A stretch of DNA of 64,000 bases from JALRBM01 sp964615445 (GTDB taxonomy: Bacteria > Patescibacteriota > Saccharimonadia > Saccharimonadales > Saccharimonadaceae), in contig CAZTOK010000002.1 of assembly GCA_964615445.1 (NCBI GenBank), positions 1 through 64,000 of the forward strand, given 5' to 3'. Position numbers and translations under genes: made by a program. Positions 30,138 through 37,845 of the stretch are shown in pieces. Below the pieces are notes generated by a model that worked only from the letters and a program-made list of their open reading frames with translations, made no database searches and had not been told where the DNA came from. The stretch's first letter is position 1, and the number at the start of each line of letters is the position of its first letter.

Positions 30138-30178
30138 GCCCGTTATTCTACAGAAAAAGTAGAAGACGGGCAACTTTT
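30138..30178 (+). terminator. Rho-independent terminator
   Basis: GCCCGTTATTCTAC and GTAGAAGACGGGC form a stem with one mismatch and a seven-base loop, followed by AACTTTTT. It closes the 29108 gene. The rest of the 30110-30328 intergenic stretch holds only the next promoter. Confidence 0.8.
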
Positions 30179-30247
30179 TAGTCAATACTTTAAATAATCA
30201 AATACGAGTAGAGGAGCAAAAAATGGCTATAACTACCTGCGTCTATA

Positions 30248-30276
30248 TTGACATAATTACATTTTATGATAACATT
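30248..30276 (+). promoter_or_regulatory. Promoter with consensus -35 (TTGACA)
   Basis: TTGACA at 30248-30253 is followed 16-17 bases later by a weak -10 (TAACAT or AACATT). The predicted transcript starts near 30283 with GTTCAGA. Confidence 0.55.
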
Positions 30277-30328
30277 ATATAAGTTCAGAAAAACGCTACA
30301 TCCGTAGCCTGAAGCAAAGGGAGAAGCC

Positions 30329-30886
30329 ATGCGTTCGCGCATTGCCATGCTTGCCGCCAGTCTCACTGTTGCCACGCTTGCCGTGGCGGGATGTGGGCTT
30401 GGCAGCGAGACCGACACAAGCTCCGATTCCACCGCTGCGCACGTCACCACCAAGCCGTCCAACGTCTTCACCAACCCGGCGCCGACCACCAGTCACGCAG
30501 CACCCGTAGCACCAAGCGGCCGCCCGTCTGCTCAGACACCGCAGAATGAGGTGAACACCCCCAGACCGGAACTCACCATCAGCTACCCGGTCGTGGAGAC
30601 CGCTCAGGGTTTGACCTGTGATGACAGTGTGCAGACCACCCGCATCGTTCCCGATGCGAATGGATACGGCAAGGGGTTCCAGAAGTTCATCACGCTCATC
30701 ACGAACCCCGGCTTCCTTCGCCTCGAGTGGGGCAAGGAGGAGGGTCTGACCCAGGCCCTCATCGTGGAGGGCAAGCGGTGGGCCCCCGTCAGCCACAACG
30801 AGTCGGCCACGGTCCTGGAGTACGCCGACTGGGGCAATCATGAGATCGATCCGAACAAGATCGTTCTGTGCGGCAACAAGAAGTGA
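30329..30886 (+). CDS. Secreted lipoprotein, 185 aa
   Basis: The start follows GGGAG. Residues 1-21 form a lipoprotein signal with lipobox AVAGC, so Cys21 would be lipidated after cleavage. A Thr/Ser/Pro-rich linker (about 25-80) leads to a small C-terminal domain with two cysteines (LTCDD, VLCGN). I do not recognise that domain. Codon use is markedly GC-rich compared with neighbours, as in 20712 and 63019, suggesting separate ancestry. The first seven bases of the predicted mRNA (GTTCAGA) are complementary to TCTGAAC directly after the stop. Confidence 0.75.
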   Translation: MRSRIAMLAASLTVATLAVAGCGLGSETDTSSDSTAAHVTTKPSNVFTNPAPTTSHAAPVAPSGRPSAQTPQNEVNTPRPELTISYPVVETAQGLTCDDSVQTTRIVPDANGYGKGFQKFITLITNPGFLRLEWGKEEGLTQALIVEGKRWAPVSHNESATVLEYADWGNHEIDPNKIVLCGNKK

Positions 30887-30917
30887 TCTGAACAAAGTTT
30901 CACCGCAAGGTGGAACG

Positions 30918-30945
30918 GCGGTTATCCGAAAGGATGACCGCTTTT
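30918..30945 (+). terminator. Terminator after the lipoprotein gene
   Basis: GCGGTTATCC and GGATGACCGC form a 10-bp stem with one mismatch and a GAAA loop, followed by TTTT. Confidence 0.82.
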
Positions 30946-30968
30946 CCATTTTTAGCTATACTATATAC

Positions 30969-31169
30969 ATGCCTAGGCGAAACCGCTCTCTCCCACGCCA
31001 ACCTTTTCACCTTTTTACTAGTTGTAAAACAAAACGACGTTTCTCCTCTAAACAAGCGGCCGAACGCGCCGCCGAAGACCAAATGATGCTTCACACTGAC
31101 CTCAATTTATCGGTTTACAGATGTGAATTATGTGGCGGCTGGCACCTCACAAGCAGTTCCAAAAAGTGA
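30969..31169 (+). CDS. Small zinc-ribbon-like protein, 66 aa
   Basis: The protein ends in YRCELCGGWHLTSSSKK, with one CxxC and a following His; another Cys (SCKTK) lies earlier. Similar short proteins with a CxxCxxWHLT ending occur in actinobacteria and CPR, without a known role. It is basic and Ala-rich in the middle (KQAAERAAED). TATACT ends six bases before the ATG, so it is leaderless; the longer frame from 30840 runs through the lipoprotein terminator and is rejected. Confidence 0.65.
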   Translation: MPRRNRSLPRQPFHLFTSCKTKRRFSSKQAAERAAEDQMMLHTDLNLSVYRCELCGGWHLTSSSKK

Positions 31170-31228
31170 TATGATTGAGATATAATAAGCTACATGCTAT
31201 ACTTAATATAGTAAATAGGAGAGAACTA

Positions 31229-31522
31229 ATGGACGACAAAAAAACCGCTACGGACCCAAAAGTAATTATCTATAGCACTACCTGGTGTGCATTTTGCAAA
31301 ACCGAGGAACAGTATTTGCAAAAACTTGGTGTCAGCTACGTAAAAAAAGATGTCGAAGAAGATAAAGAAGCCTATGAAGAGCTCATGAGTAAAAGTGGCG
31401 GCAACTTTCAGGGTGTACCCGTAACTGATATTGCCGGGCAACTCGTTCTTGGTTTTGACCGTCCTAAGATTGACAATCTATTGAAAGAAAATAATCTCAC
31501 CTCATCGGCGATGGCCGCTTAA
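31229..31522 (+). CDS. Glutaredoxin-like thiol-disulfide protein, 97 aa
   Basis: A thioredoxin-fold protein with redox motif CAFC in STTWCAFCKTEE, and the later GGNFQGVPVTDI loop carrying the cis-Pro. It would reduce disulfides or shuttle electrons in the cytoplasm, in the manner of NrdH or mycoredoxin-like proteins. ATAGGAGAG precedes the ATG at 31229; the longer frame from 31175 is rejected. A perfect-stem hairpin follows. Confidence 0.88.
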   Translation: MDDKKTATDPKVIIYSTTWCAFCKTEEQYLQKLGVSYVKKDVEEDKEAYEELMSKSGGNFQGVPVTDIAGQLVLGFDRPKIDNLLKENNLTSSAMAA

Positions 31523-31542
31523 ACTTGAAGTAAAAATGAAGC

Positions 31543-31574
31543 AGGAGGCGACGCACATTAGTCGCCTCCTTTCT
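31543..31574. terminator. Bidirectional terminator, 10-bp perfect stem
   Basis: AGGAGGCGAC pairs with GTCGCCTCCT around an eight-base loop, followed by TTCTT on the plus strand. It separates the convergent glutaredoxin gene and the minus-strand gene at 31577. Confidence 0.8.
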
Positions 31575-31576
31575 TG

Positions 31577-31849
31577 TTACGGCACAAGTAAAAACTCGAG
31601 TGCGCAGGGCAGCCACCCTCGTTCGTGCATCCACAGCAGGGTAGTCCCATCACCAAGATAGATTGCTCGAAGTGTTTGAGTAGGGAACTGCTCGGTAAAA
31701 CGCTGAAATACCTCACTTCGGTGTTCGTGACCCGCAAAGTAAGCATCGTCAACACGACAAAGCTCATCCCCCTCATTACTAAGGAGGAGCACCACAGCAA
31801 CCCGCACCAAGTCAGCCACGACCGCCTCCGTTATTTCTTTGGCTCGCAT
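31577..31849 (-). CDS. Hypothetical protein, 90 aa
   Basis: I do not recognise it. Of three overlapping frames here, this one is preferred because it ends just before a shared terminator and a TATGAT lies about 12 bases before its ATG. The product is mixed alpha/beta with two cysteines and a Trp-rich end (TTLLWMHERGWLPCALEFLL). Confidence is limited because no Shine-Dalgarno site is present. Confidence 0.45.
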   Translation of the reverse strand: MRAKEITEAVVADLVRVAVVLLLSNEGDELCRVDDAYFAGHEHRSEVFQRFTEQFPTQTLRAIYLGDGTTLLWMHERGWLPCALEFLLVP

Positions 31850-31899
31850 CAAGACGCATTTATCATATAGGTTACATGCGATAAGGTCAAGGCGAACTT

Positions 31900-31928
31900 T
31901 TGACGAAACGTGCTTATCATAGTAGAAT
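31900..31928 (+). promoter_or_regulatory. Promoter TTGACG-17-TAGAAT
   Basis: The hexamers are five of six matches each at optimal spacing. The predicted transcript starts at the G at 31935 with GTTCAG. Confidence 0.75.
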
Positions 31929-31964
31929 AATTCAGTTCAGATCCTGAAAAGGAATGGAGTTACC

Positions 31965-32360
31965 ATGACCCAGCCGATGCCTGACCAGTTCAAGCACGTG
32001 CTCGTCATCGAGCGAGATCTCGGCCCTGCCACGATGCTGAATGTTTTGCTGAGGCAAAACGGCGTACAAATGACTCTCGCTCGCACAACAGGACATGCCC
32101 GAGAACTTATGAGCGCAGGCTGGCCCACAGGAATTGTCATTCAGGGCCAGTCGGTAGAACAGTTGGAAGACAGTCTGGGCGTTGAAAATACGCTCCGATT
32201 CCTTCGTGACCTCGAGTTGGCTCGTTATACAGGCAAACTCTACGTTCTTAGTACCACCGACTTCACCAATCCGGCATTCAGTCAGGCTGCTCCCCACATC
32301 CTGACTGCCGTTTACGACAAACTGCTTGTAGTCACTGGCAGACAACCGTTGGCGTTCTGA
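31965..32360 (+). CDS. Degenerate receiver-like protein, 131 aa
   Basis: The pattern KHVLVIERDLG, then GIVIQGQS, then GKLYVLST, then KLLVV follows the order of strands in a CheY-type receiver. The phosphoacceptor Asp position would be Gln (IQGQ), and the acidic pair is Glu-Arg-Asp, so phosphorylation is unlikely. It may be a pseudo-receiver that binds a partner, or only a similar fold. GGAATGGAG precedes the ATG. It is a single-gene unit with a classical promoter and a long hairpin. Leader GTTCAG pairs with CTGAAC just after the stop. Confidence 0.5.
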   Translation: MTQPMPDQFKHVLVIERDLGPATMLNVLLRQNGVQMTLARTTGHARELMSAGWPTGIVIQGQSVEQLEDSLGVENTLRFLRDLELARYTGKLYVLSTTDFTNPAFSQAAPHILTAVYDKLLVVTGRQPLAF

Positions 32361-32398
32361 TTCACTGAACAGTTTTACCTAAAAAATAGGTAGCCCAT

Positions 32399-32438
32399 CT
32401 ATATGACGGGCTGCAGCATACCGCAGCCCGTCATATAG
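32399..32438. terminator. Perfect hairpin, 16-bp stem
   Basis: CTATATGACGGGCTGC pairs exactly with GCAGCCCGTCATATAG around an eight-base loop. It lies between convergent genes (31965 and the ABC-F gene). No T run follows on either strand. Confidence 0.75.
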
Positions 32439-32456
32439 CCCTACAAAACGAAATTA

Positions 32457-34181
32457 TTACATACCGATTTTTATCACATCACCACCAATTGCCTGACGGA
32501 AATAGCCATCATGACTCACATATAAAATAGCACCAGAATATTTCGCAAGCGCCGTTTCAAGCTCTTCAATGCTGGGGAGATCAAGGTGATTAGTTGGCTC
32601 ATCTAAGATAAGTAGTTGCGGGTCGTTTGCCAGCATTGCAATGAGTTGAAAACGCGCTTTTTGGCCGCCACTAAGCTTTGAGAGGGGAATATTACCATCA
32701 CCCTCAGTAAAGAGGTAATCACTCATGAGACTACGGATTTTTGGCGTACTAATGGTCAAGTTTCTATCAAGATACATGCGTTCAATAGCTTCTTGAAGCG
32801 GCATGGCGAAGTAGGTAGGCGATATCTCTTGCTCATAAATACCAATGCGGACGTGCGAATCAAGGGAGATGTCACCCGAAAATAGCTTGACGCCAGAGGA
32901 GAGCTCAGCGTTCTCTTGAGTCAGAGCATCTGCAGCCCGAGGACCAGACACCGAGCCGTTTCGAGAGGGAGGGGGCTGCGTTCCCGCATTAAGGAGCGCT
33001 TTAATAAGCGTCGTTTTTCCGGCACCATTCCGCCCGCGAAGCTCCAACGCTTCACCTTCACGAAGATCGATATTTATACCCGAAAAAAGCGGTGTATTTC
33101 CATATCCTAAGCTTAAATCAGTTGCTCGAACTAACACGTGTTTGCTGCGCGATTCCTCATTTTTGAGGTTCATGCGAATGTTTTTTGCCTTAAATTTACC
33201 GTATTGGGCCGCCGTTTTATAATTCAAGTTCGCTGCTGATTCTTTATCTATCCAGAAAGTCGGCTTTTCTTTGGTTTGCAGCTCAGCTAACTCTTTTCGT
33301 GATCGCTCTTCAAGGCCTTTAAAGCGCTGGATTGTGCCAGGATTACGTGACTTTTCTTTCAGTCGCTGATAGTCAAGCACTTTTACTTTCAAATTGGCAA
33401 TGCGTCGTTCAATAAGCTCAAATTCGTTCATTTGGCTTCCGGTACTAACAGCATTTTGTTTTAAATATGCATCATAGTTGCCCTTATAGCTTGCGTTTTC
33501 ACCATCTTTTAACTCTACGATGCGGTCAACTTCTTTTAATACATCACGGTCGTGCGTAATGACAAGCATAGCCTCAGGCGCGCTGCGCATCCACTCAATA
33601 AATTGCGCTTTTGCCACATAGTCCATATGATTGGTTGGCTCGTCAATAAGCGCTAAATCTGCCTTAGAGTGCATAATCTTCACCACTTCAACAAGGCGCT
33701 TTTGTCCACCAGAAAGTGTTGAAAACTCACGATGTGCAATACCGCTCAACTGAAAATTATCAAGTTCACGTTCAATTTGCTCTTCAATTTGGTAGAATCC
33801 CTTATCGTCAAACCGCTGCAAAGCTTCGGTATATTCGTTAATTTTACGCATATCATCGCCCATAGTCTCTGGATACGTTTCGATGGTATGACTTAGTTCG
33901 CTATATTCAGGTAGGCCGCCGAGTACGTATTGCAACACTGTCATTCCACCTAAATCATGATGCTCCTGGGCTGTCGCAACCACTACCGTACCACGCTTAA
34001 AAACAACCTCACCGGTAAAATCTTTATCGGTACCTGCCAATATTCCAAATAATGTTGATTTTCCCACTCCATTGCGACCCACTACGCCTATTTTTTCACC
34101 ATCACTAATACTAAACTTAATCCCATGCATAAGCTGCTTGGGCCCAAAGCTTTTTTCAGTCACAGTAATATCAGCGATCAT
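32457..34181 (-). CDS. ABC-F family ATPase, 574 aa
   Basis: Two ABC domains without membrane helices define this ribosome-associated family, which resolves stalled translation or protects from antibiotics. Walker A is GRNGVGKST (about 35-43) in the first domain and GRNGAGKTT in the second. Signatures are LSGGQKRL and LSGGQKAR, and Walker B motifs end in DEPTNH. The linker contains the basic helix typical of ABC-F. The second domain has an unusual low-complexity insert (about PPPSRNGSVSGPRAADALTQ) between Walker A and the next strand. The start at 34181 is nine bases after TATACT (leaderless) and removes seven residues from the longest frame. The subfamily is uncertain. Confidence 0.92.
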   Translation of the reverse strand: MIADITVTEKSFGPKQLMHGIKFSISDGEKIGVVGRNGVGKSTLFGILAGTDKDFTGEVVFKRGTVVVATAQEHHDLGGMTVLQYVLGGLPEYSELSHTIETYPETMGDDMRKINEYTEALQRFDDKGFYQIEEQIERELDNFQLSGIAHREFSTLSGGQKRLVEVVKIMHSKADLALIDEPTNHMDYVAKAQFIEWMRSAPEAMLVITHDRDVLKEVDRIVELKDGENASYKGNYDAYLKQNAVSTGSQMNEFELIERRIANLKVKVLDYQRLKEKSRNPGTIQRFKGLEERSRKELAELQTKEKPTFWIDKESAANLNYKTAAQYGKFKAKNIRMNLKNEESRSKHVLVRATDLSLGYGNTPLFSGINIDLREGEALELRGRNGAGKTTLIKALLNAGTQPPPSRNGSVSGPRAADALTQENAELSSGVKLFSGDISLDSHVRIGIYEQEISPTYFAMPLQEAIERMYLDRNLTISTPKIRSLMSDYLFTEGDGNIPLSKLSGGQKARFQLIAMLANDPQLLILDEPTNHLDLPSIEELETALAKYSGAILYVSHDGYFRQAIGGDVIKIGM

Positions 34182-34207
34182 ATCTGTTAGAGTATACCAC
34201 ACACAAA

Positions 34208-34236
34208 TTGACAGTGTAGAAGAGAAAAGATATTAT
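34208..34236 (+). promoter_or_regulatory. Promoter TTGACA-17-TATTAT
   Basis: A consensus -35 is spaced 17 bases from TATTAT. The predicted transcript begins with GCGATAAA (34243-34250), which is complementary to 34604-34611 after the stop. Confidence 0.8.
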
Positions 34237-34290
34237 CCAAATGCGATAAATATCCTCGAAAGAGACATACACCTTCTGAACGGAGTGGTT

Positions 34291-34596
34291 ATGCCGGATT
34301 TTGAGGTCGATCGGCTACACATTGTCGGCACGGAATATACTGGTAATCCAACAATGCAGATACTTTTTCAAGAACTTTGGAAAGGCATTCCATTGTTTTG
34401 CGATATTACCTTCAAAATGGGTGGAGATACCTGGGAGTTAGGTCGTCTCATTGCGCTTACGATTGATCCAGTTGACATGAATAAAATTATGTTTATAGCC
34501 CACCAAAGCAGCGCGCCGTATCGTACAGGATATATAGTTGAATACGAGGGCACGCTCTGGCTTGACGACATTGAGCCGGAAATGACCTTTTGGTAG
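34291..34596 (+). CDS. Hypothetical protein, 101 aa
   Basis: I do not recognise it. The ATG at 34291 follows GGAG with a seven-base gap and lies downstream of a clear promoter; the longer frame from 34072 would begin inside the divergent ABC-F gene. The product looks beta-rich and soluble (RLIALTIDPVDMNKIMFIA, YIVEYEGTLWL). It is a single-gene unit with an 18-base-arm hairpin after it. The mRNA 5' end is complementary to bases just after the stop. Confidence 0.6.
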   Translation: MPDFEVDRLHIVGTEYTGNPTMQILFQELWKGIPLFCDITFKMGGDTWELGRLIALTIDPVDMNKIMFIAHQSSAPYRTGYIVEYEGTLWLDDIEPEMTFW

Positions 34597-34615
34597 TGCT
34601 TGCTTTATCGCCTTA

Positions 34616-34658
34616 GTGTATAAGTGAGCCGCCTTCACTTGGCGACTCACTTATACAC
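34616..34658. terminator. Long hairpin, 18-base arms
   Basis: GTGTATAAGTGAGCCGCC pairs with GGCGACTCACTTATACAC with one mismatch around a seven-base loop. It lies 20 bases after the stop of the 34291 gene and is followed by ATTTATC, without a T run. Confidence 0.75.
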
Positions 34659-34688
34659 ATTTATCTCTAGTACGCTACAATTGAAATA

Positions 34689-35537
34689 ATGAAACATTCC
34701 ATCCACCTCTCATCAGGAACGGTCCATTACTGGACCTATGGTGATGCAAAAAAGCCTGCGCTTATTATGGTTCATGGCTTTCGAGGAACGCACCATGGAC
34801 TTGAGTTGATCGCTTATGAATTATCCGATTTTTATGTGATTATTCCAGACTTACCGGGTTTTGGTGAAAGTGAACCTATTGAAAAGCATAACCTTACCGG
34901 ATATACGACTTTTTTGGCAGCTTTCATAAAAGCGCTTGACCTTAAAGAACCGCCGATTCTTTTAGGTCACTCGTTTGGAAGTATTATTGCTAGCCACTTT
35001 GCCGCTGAATATCCGACGTTGATACGCAAACTTATTCTTATTAATCCCATCAGTGCACCGGCGCTTGAAGGACCGAAGGCTGTCATGACTAAACTTGCTA
35101 TTTTTTACTACTGGCTCGGACGAAAGTTGCCTCGAAAAGCAAGTCACCTGTGGCTCTCAGCGAGGCCGATCGTACTTGGTATGAGCATTACCATGACAAA
35201 AACGAAAGACAAAGCGACCCGACGCTATATTCACAATCAACATTTAACCCACTTTAGCTCATTTAACGATCCGGGTGTTGTTGCAGAAGCTTTTAAGACT
35301 TCAATAAGTCATACGGTTGCTGAAAAGGCCGAGCATATTGTCACGCCGACACTTCTTATTGTTGGCGAAAAAGACGACATTACGCCACTCGAAAAACAGC
35401 ATGAAATCCATACAACTATTGCAAGTAGCGAGCTATTTGTTATTGAAAATGTAGGACATCTTATTCACTACGAAACGCCGAAAAAGGCAGCGGAGGCGAT
35501 TACAATGTTTCTACGAGCGCCCGGGATGTCGCAATAA
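34689..35537 (+). CDS. Alpha/beta hydrolase, 282 aa
   Basis: An alpha/beta hydrolase-fold enzyme. The oxyanion motif is HGFRGTHHG, and the nucleophile elbow GHSFGS carries the catalytic Ser. The acid is probably the Asp in GEKDDITP, and the catalytic His lies in GHLIHYE. There is no signal peptide, so it acts in the cytoplasm; substrate unknown. TACAAT ends seven bases before the ATG (leaderless). Its last 38 bases overlap the convergent glycosyltransferase gene. Confidence 0.88.
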   Translation: MKHSIHLSSGTVHYWTYGDAKKPALIMVHGFRGTHHGLELIAYELSDFYVIIPDLPGFGESEPIEKHNLTGYTTFLAAFIKALDLKEPPILLGHSFGSIIASHFAAEYPTLIRKLILINPISAPALEGPKAVMTKLAIFYYWLGRKLPRKASHLWLSARPIVLGMSITMTKTKDKATRRYIHNQHLTHFSSFNDPGVVAEAFKTSISHTVAEKAEHIVTPTLLIVGEKDDITPLEKQHEIHTTIASSELFVIENVGHLIHYETPKKAAEAITMFLRAPGMSQ

Positions 35538-36687
35538 GTTTACTATAAATAGACTCAAACTCATCGAGCGTGTGTTGAATGTCATGTGTGGTCGCGATAG
35601 CAAGACTTGCTTTACTGAACTTGGTGCGAAGCTTTGGATCCTCGATAATTTTTTGCAAGGCTACAGCAATTTGTTCGTCATTGTCCTGCTGACAAAGGTA
35701 GCCGTTCACATCGTCTTGACAGAGTTCTCTTAGAGCACCGGCATCAACTGCTACGACAGGTTGACCGCTTGCCATAGCTTCAAGCATAGAAATACTTTGA
35801 AGCTCAGCGGGCGACGGCATGCAAAAAACAGTGCCCACGCGATGTAAAGCCACGATTTCTTCATCAGTAACTTTACCGGTAAAGGTGACATGTGAAGCAA
35901 GAGACAAATCATGTGCATAACGTTTCAATTCATCTATGTCCGTACCGCCGCCAACAATCAACAAATGCGAACCAGTTTGCTCTTGAATGCGTGAAAATGC
36001 TTTTAACAGGACGGGAATATGCTTTTCAGAATCGAGTCGGCCAACATAGGTAACGATTGGTTTATCCTCTGGAATATGAAACTTTTTCATTATTTTTTTA
36101 TCTGGTTTGGATGGGAAAAAGCGACTTAAATCGATACCGTTTGAAATTGCGATGACAGGGATAGACATATTTTCGGTATCAAACATATCAATCGCGGCTT
36201 TCGTAGGCATAGTGACACAGTCCGACTTTGAGTGGAAACGACGGCCATATTCGTGCAACATATAGCTGATAGGACGTGCAAACGGCGCTAGCAGCTTCAT
36301 GTTGTCGAGTAAGTTTTCTGGAATGGCATGATTAGTGCTAACAATCGGAATACCCATTTTGTTGCCATATTTCATGGCCGCTTGACCAATCCACATTAGC
36401 ATTTGAATATGAATGACATCAGGTTGGAATTCTTTGATAATCTCTTTTACATCGCGCTGCGGCGTAAGAGAGATACGCATATTTTGATAAAACGGAAAGG
36501 GGATTGACGGTGTGCGGATAATTTTATAATTCCCATCCCACTCCTCGTCACGTTTTCCAATTTGACTTGGGGCAATTACGAGAACTTCGTGCCCTCGTTC
36601 ACTTAAGCCTTTAGCAAGGTTGCGGCTAAATGTTGCCACACCATTGATCGTAGGCCAATGTAAATCGGCAGCAATCAGGATTTTCAT
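35500..36687 (-). CDS. GT4-family glycosyltransferase, 395 aa
   Basis: A retaining GT-B glycosyltransferase (family 4). The N-terminal domain begins MKILIAADLHWPTINGVATF. The C-terminal domain has VTYVGRLDSEKHIPVL and the donor-binding SPAELQSISMLEAMASGQPVVAV, including the E-x7-E type motif. It resembles PimB/alpha-mannosyltransferases that build glycolipids. The start at 36687 is nine bases after TATAAT; the longer frame from 36729 overlaps that promoter. It is divergent from another GT4 gene, so both probably serve envelope glycolipid or glycan synthesis. Substrates are not known. Confidence 0.9.
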   Translation of the reverse strand: MKILIAADLHWPTINGVATFSRNLAKGLSERGHEVLVIAPSQIGKRDEEWDGNYKIIRTPSIPFPFYQNMRISLTPQRDVKEIIKEFQPDVIHIQMLMWIGQAAMKYGNKMGIPIVSTNHAIPENLLDNMKLLAPFARPISYMLHEYGRRFHSKSDCVTMPTKAAIDMFDTENMSIPVIAISNGIDLSRFFPSKPDKKIMKKFHIPEDKPIVTYVGRLDSEKHIPVLLKAFSRIQEQTGSHLLIVGGGTDIDELKRYAHDLSLASHVTFTGKVTDEEIVALHRVGTVFCMPSPAELQSISMLEAMASGQPVVAVDAGALRELCQDDVNGYLCQQDNDEQIAVALQKIIEDPKLRTKFSKASLAIATTHDIQHTLDEFESIYSKLIATSRALVETL

Positions 36688-36741
36688 ATGTAAGCTATTA
36701 TAGCATGCAGCCCCGAGGGCATGATACACTTTAGTGTAGTT
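36688..36741. promoter_or_regulatory. Divergent leaderless promoters of two glycosyltransferases
   Basis: Within 54 bases lie TATAAT on the minus strand (nine bases before ATG 36687) and TACACT on the plus strand (11 bases before ATG 36742). The genes may be coregulated. Confidence 0.65.
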
Positions 36742-37833
36742 ATGAAACTATTTTTTGATGCCCGCTACATTCGTACCGACGTGTACGACGGCATTAGCCG
36801 TTATAGTGCCGAACTTGGAGCTGCCGTTGCAAAACAGCACAAAGATACAACATTCCTCATCTGTAAAGAGGAACAAAAAAAGTTTTTGCCTAAAGGCGCT
36901 AAAACGCTTCTTTTTCATGATGTTGAATCACCAATGGAGATGTTTGCTAGCCTAAAGCTAAACACGTATAAGCCTGATGTTGTGTTTAGTCCTATGCAAA
37001 CGATGGGTAGTTTTGGCCGAAAATTTAAGCTGATTTTAACGCTTCATGATATGATCTATTACCGCCACCGCACGCCGCCAGCACAGCTACAACCCTATGT
37101 TAAGCTGGGTTGGAGATTATTTCACCTAGCGTATTGGCCACAGCGCCTTGTACTTAACAGTGCTGACTTGATTGCGACCGTAAGTCAAACCAGCCGACAA
37201 GATATTGAGCATGCTAAACTTACCAAGCGACCGCTCATTGTGGTGTCTAACGCACCACGCGACTTGTCGGAATTTCTCAAAAAGCCAAAAACCGCGCAAA
37301 AAAAAGCACCAAAAAACCTTATTTATATGGGTTGGTTTAGGGAATATAAAAATGTAGAGTTGCTTGTCCGTGGCTTAACGTTTTTACCCGATCACACACT
37401 TCATCTGTTGAGCCGCATTACTGAAGAACGAAAAAATCAGCTCCTAAAAGGCATCGACGAATCGGTCAAAAAACGTGTGGTATTTCATAATGGCGTGAGT
37501 GACAAAAAATACGCCGAACTTTTGGTCGACGATGCATTATTAGTGACAGCTAGCCTTGATGAAGGCTATGGTTTATCAGTGGCAGAAGCATTCTCTGTCA
37601 GCGTTCCGGCCGTAGTGAGCGATTTACCTATTTTTCACGAAGTAGCAGGGGAGGGTGCATTGTATTTTGACCCTAAAAATGCACATGATTATGCCGAAAA
37701 GGTCAAAGAGGCGTCAAAAGTAGCAACTTATAACCACCTTGCCAAAAAAGGACATGAGCATATGGCTCAGTTTACCTGGGAGGCATCCACCGCCCGTCTT
37801 ATTAAAAACGCCAAACATCTCTTACAAAAATAA
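36742..37833 (+). CDS. GT4-family glycosyltransferase, 363 aa
   Basis: A second GT-B glycosyltransferase. It begins MKLFFDARYIRTDVYDGISRY, the Gly-x-G-R/Y loop typical of GT4. Later motifs are LIYMGWFREYKN and ASLDEGYGLSVAEAFSVSVPAV, which include the conserved E-x7-E donor-binding residues. Only weakly similar to the divergent neighbour, it is a paralogue rather than a duplicate. The start at 36742 follows TACACT by 11 bases; the in-frame ATG at 36721 overlaps the promoter. Confidence 0.9.
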   Translation: MKLFFDARYIRTDVYDGISRYSAELGAAVAKQHKDTTFLICKEEQKKFLPKGAKTLLFHDVESPMEMFASLKLNTYKPDVVFSPMQTMGSFGRKFKLILTLHDMIYYRHRTPPAQLQPYVKLGWRLFHLAYWPQRLVLNSADLIATVSQTSRQDIEHAKLTKRPLIVVSNAPRDLSEFLKKPKTAQKKAPKNLIYMGWFREYKNVELLVRGLTFLPDHTLHLLSRITEERKNQLLKGIDESVKKRVVFHNGVSDKKYAELLVDDALLVTASLDEGYGLSVAEAFSVSVPAVVSDLPIFHEVAGEGALYFDPKNAHDYAEKVKEASKVATYNHLAKKGHEHMAQFTWEASTARLIKNAKHLLQK

Positions 37834-37845
37834 TAGAGCCCGACC

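Noticed and set aside
31558..31800. Alternative minus-strand ORF in another frame
   Set aside because: It overlaps the shared terminator and has no promoter or ribosome site, unlike the 31577-31849 frame.
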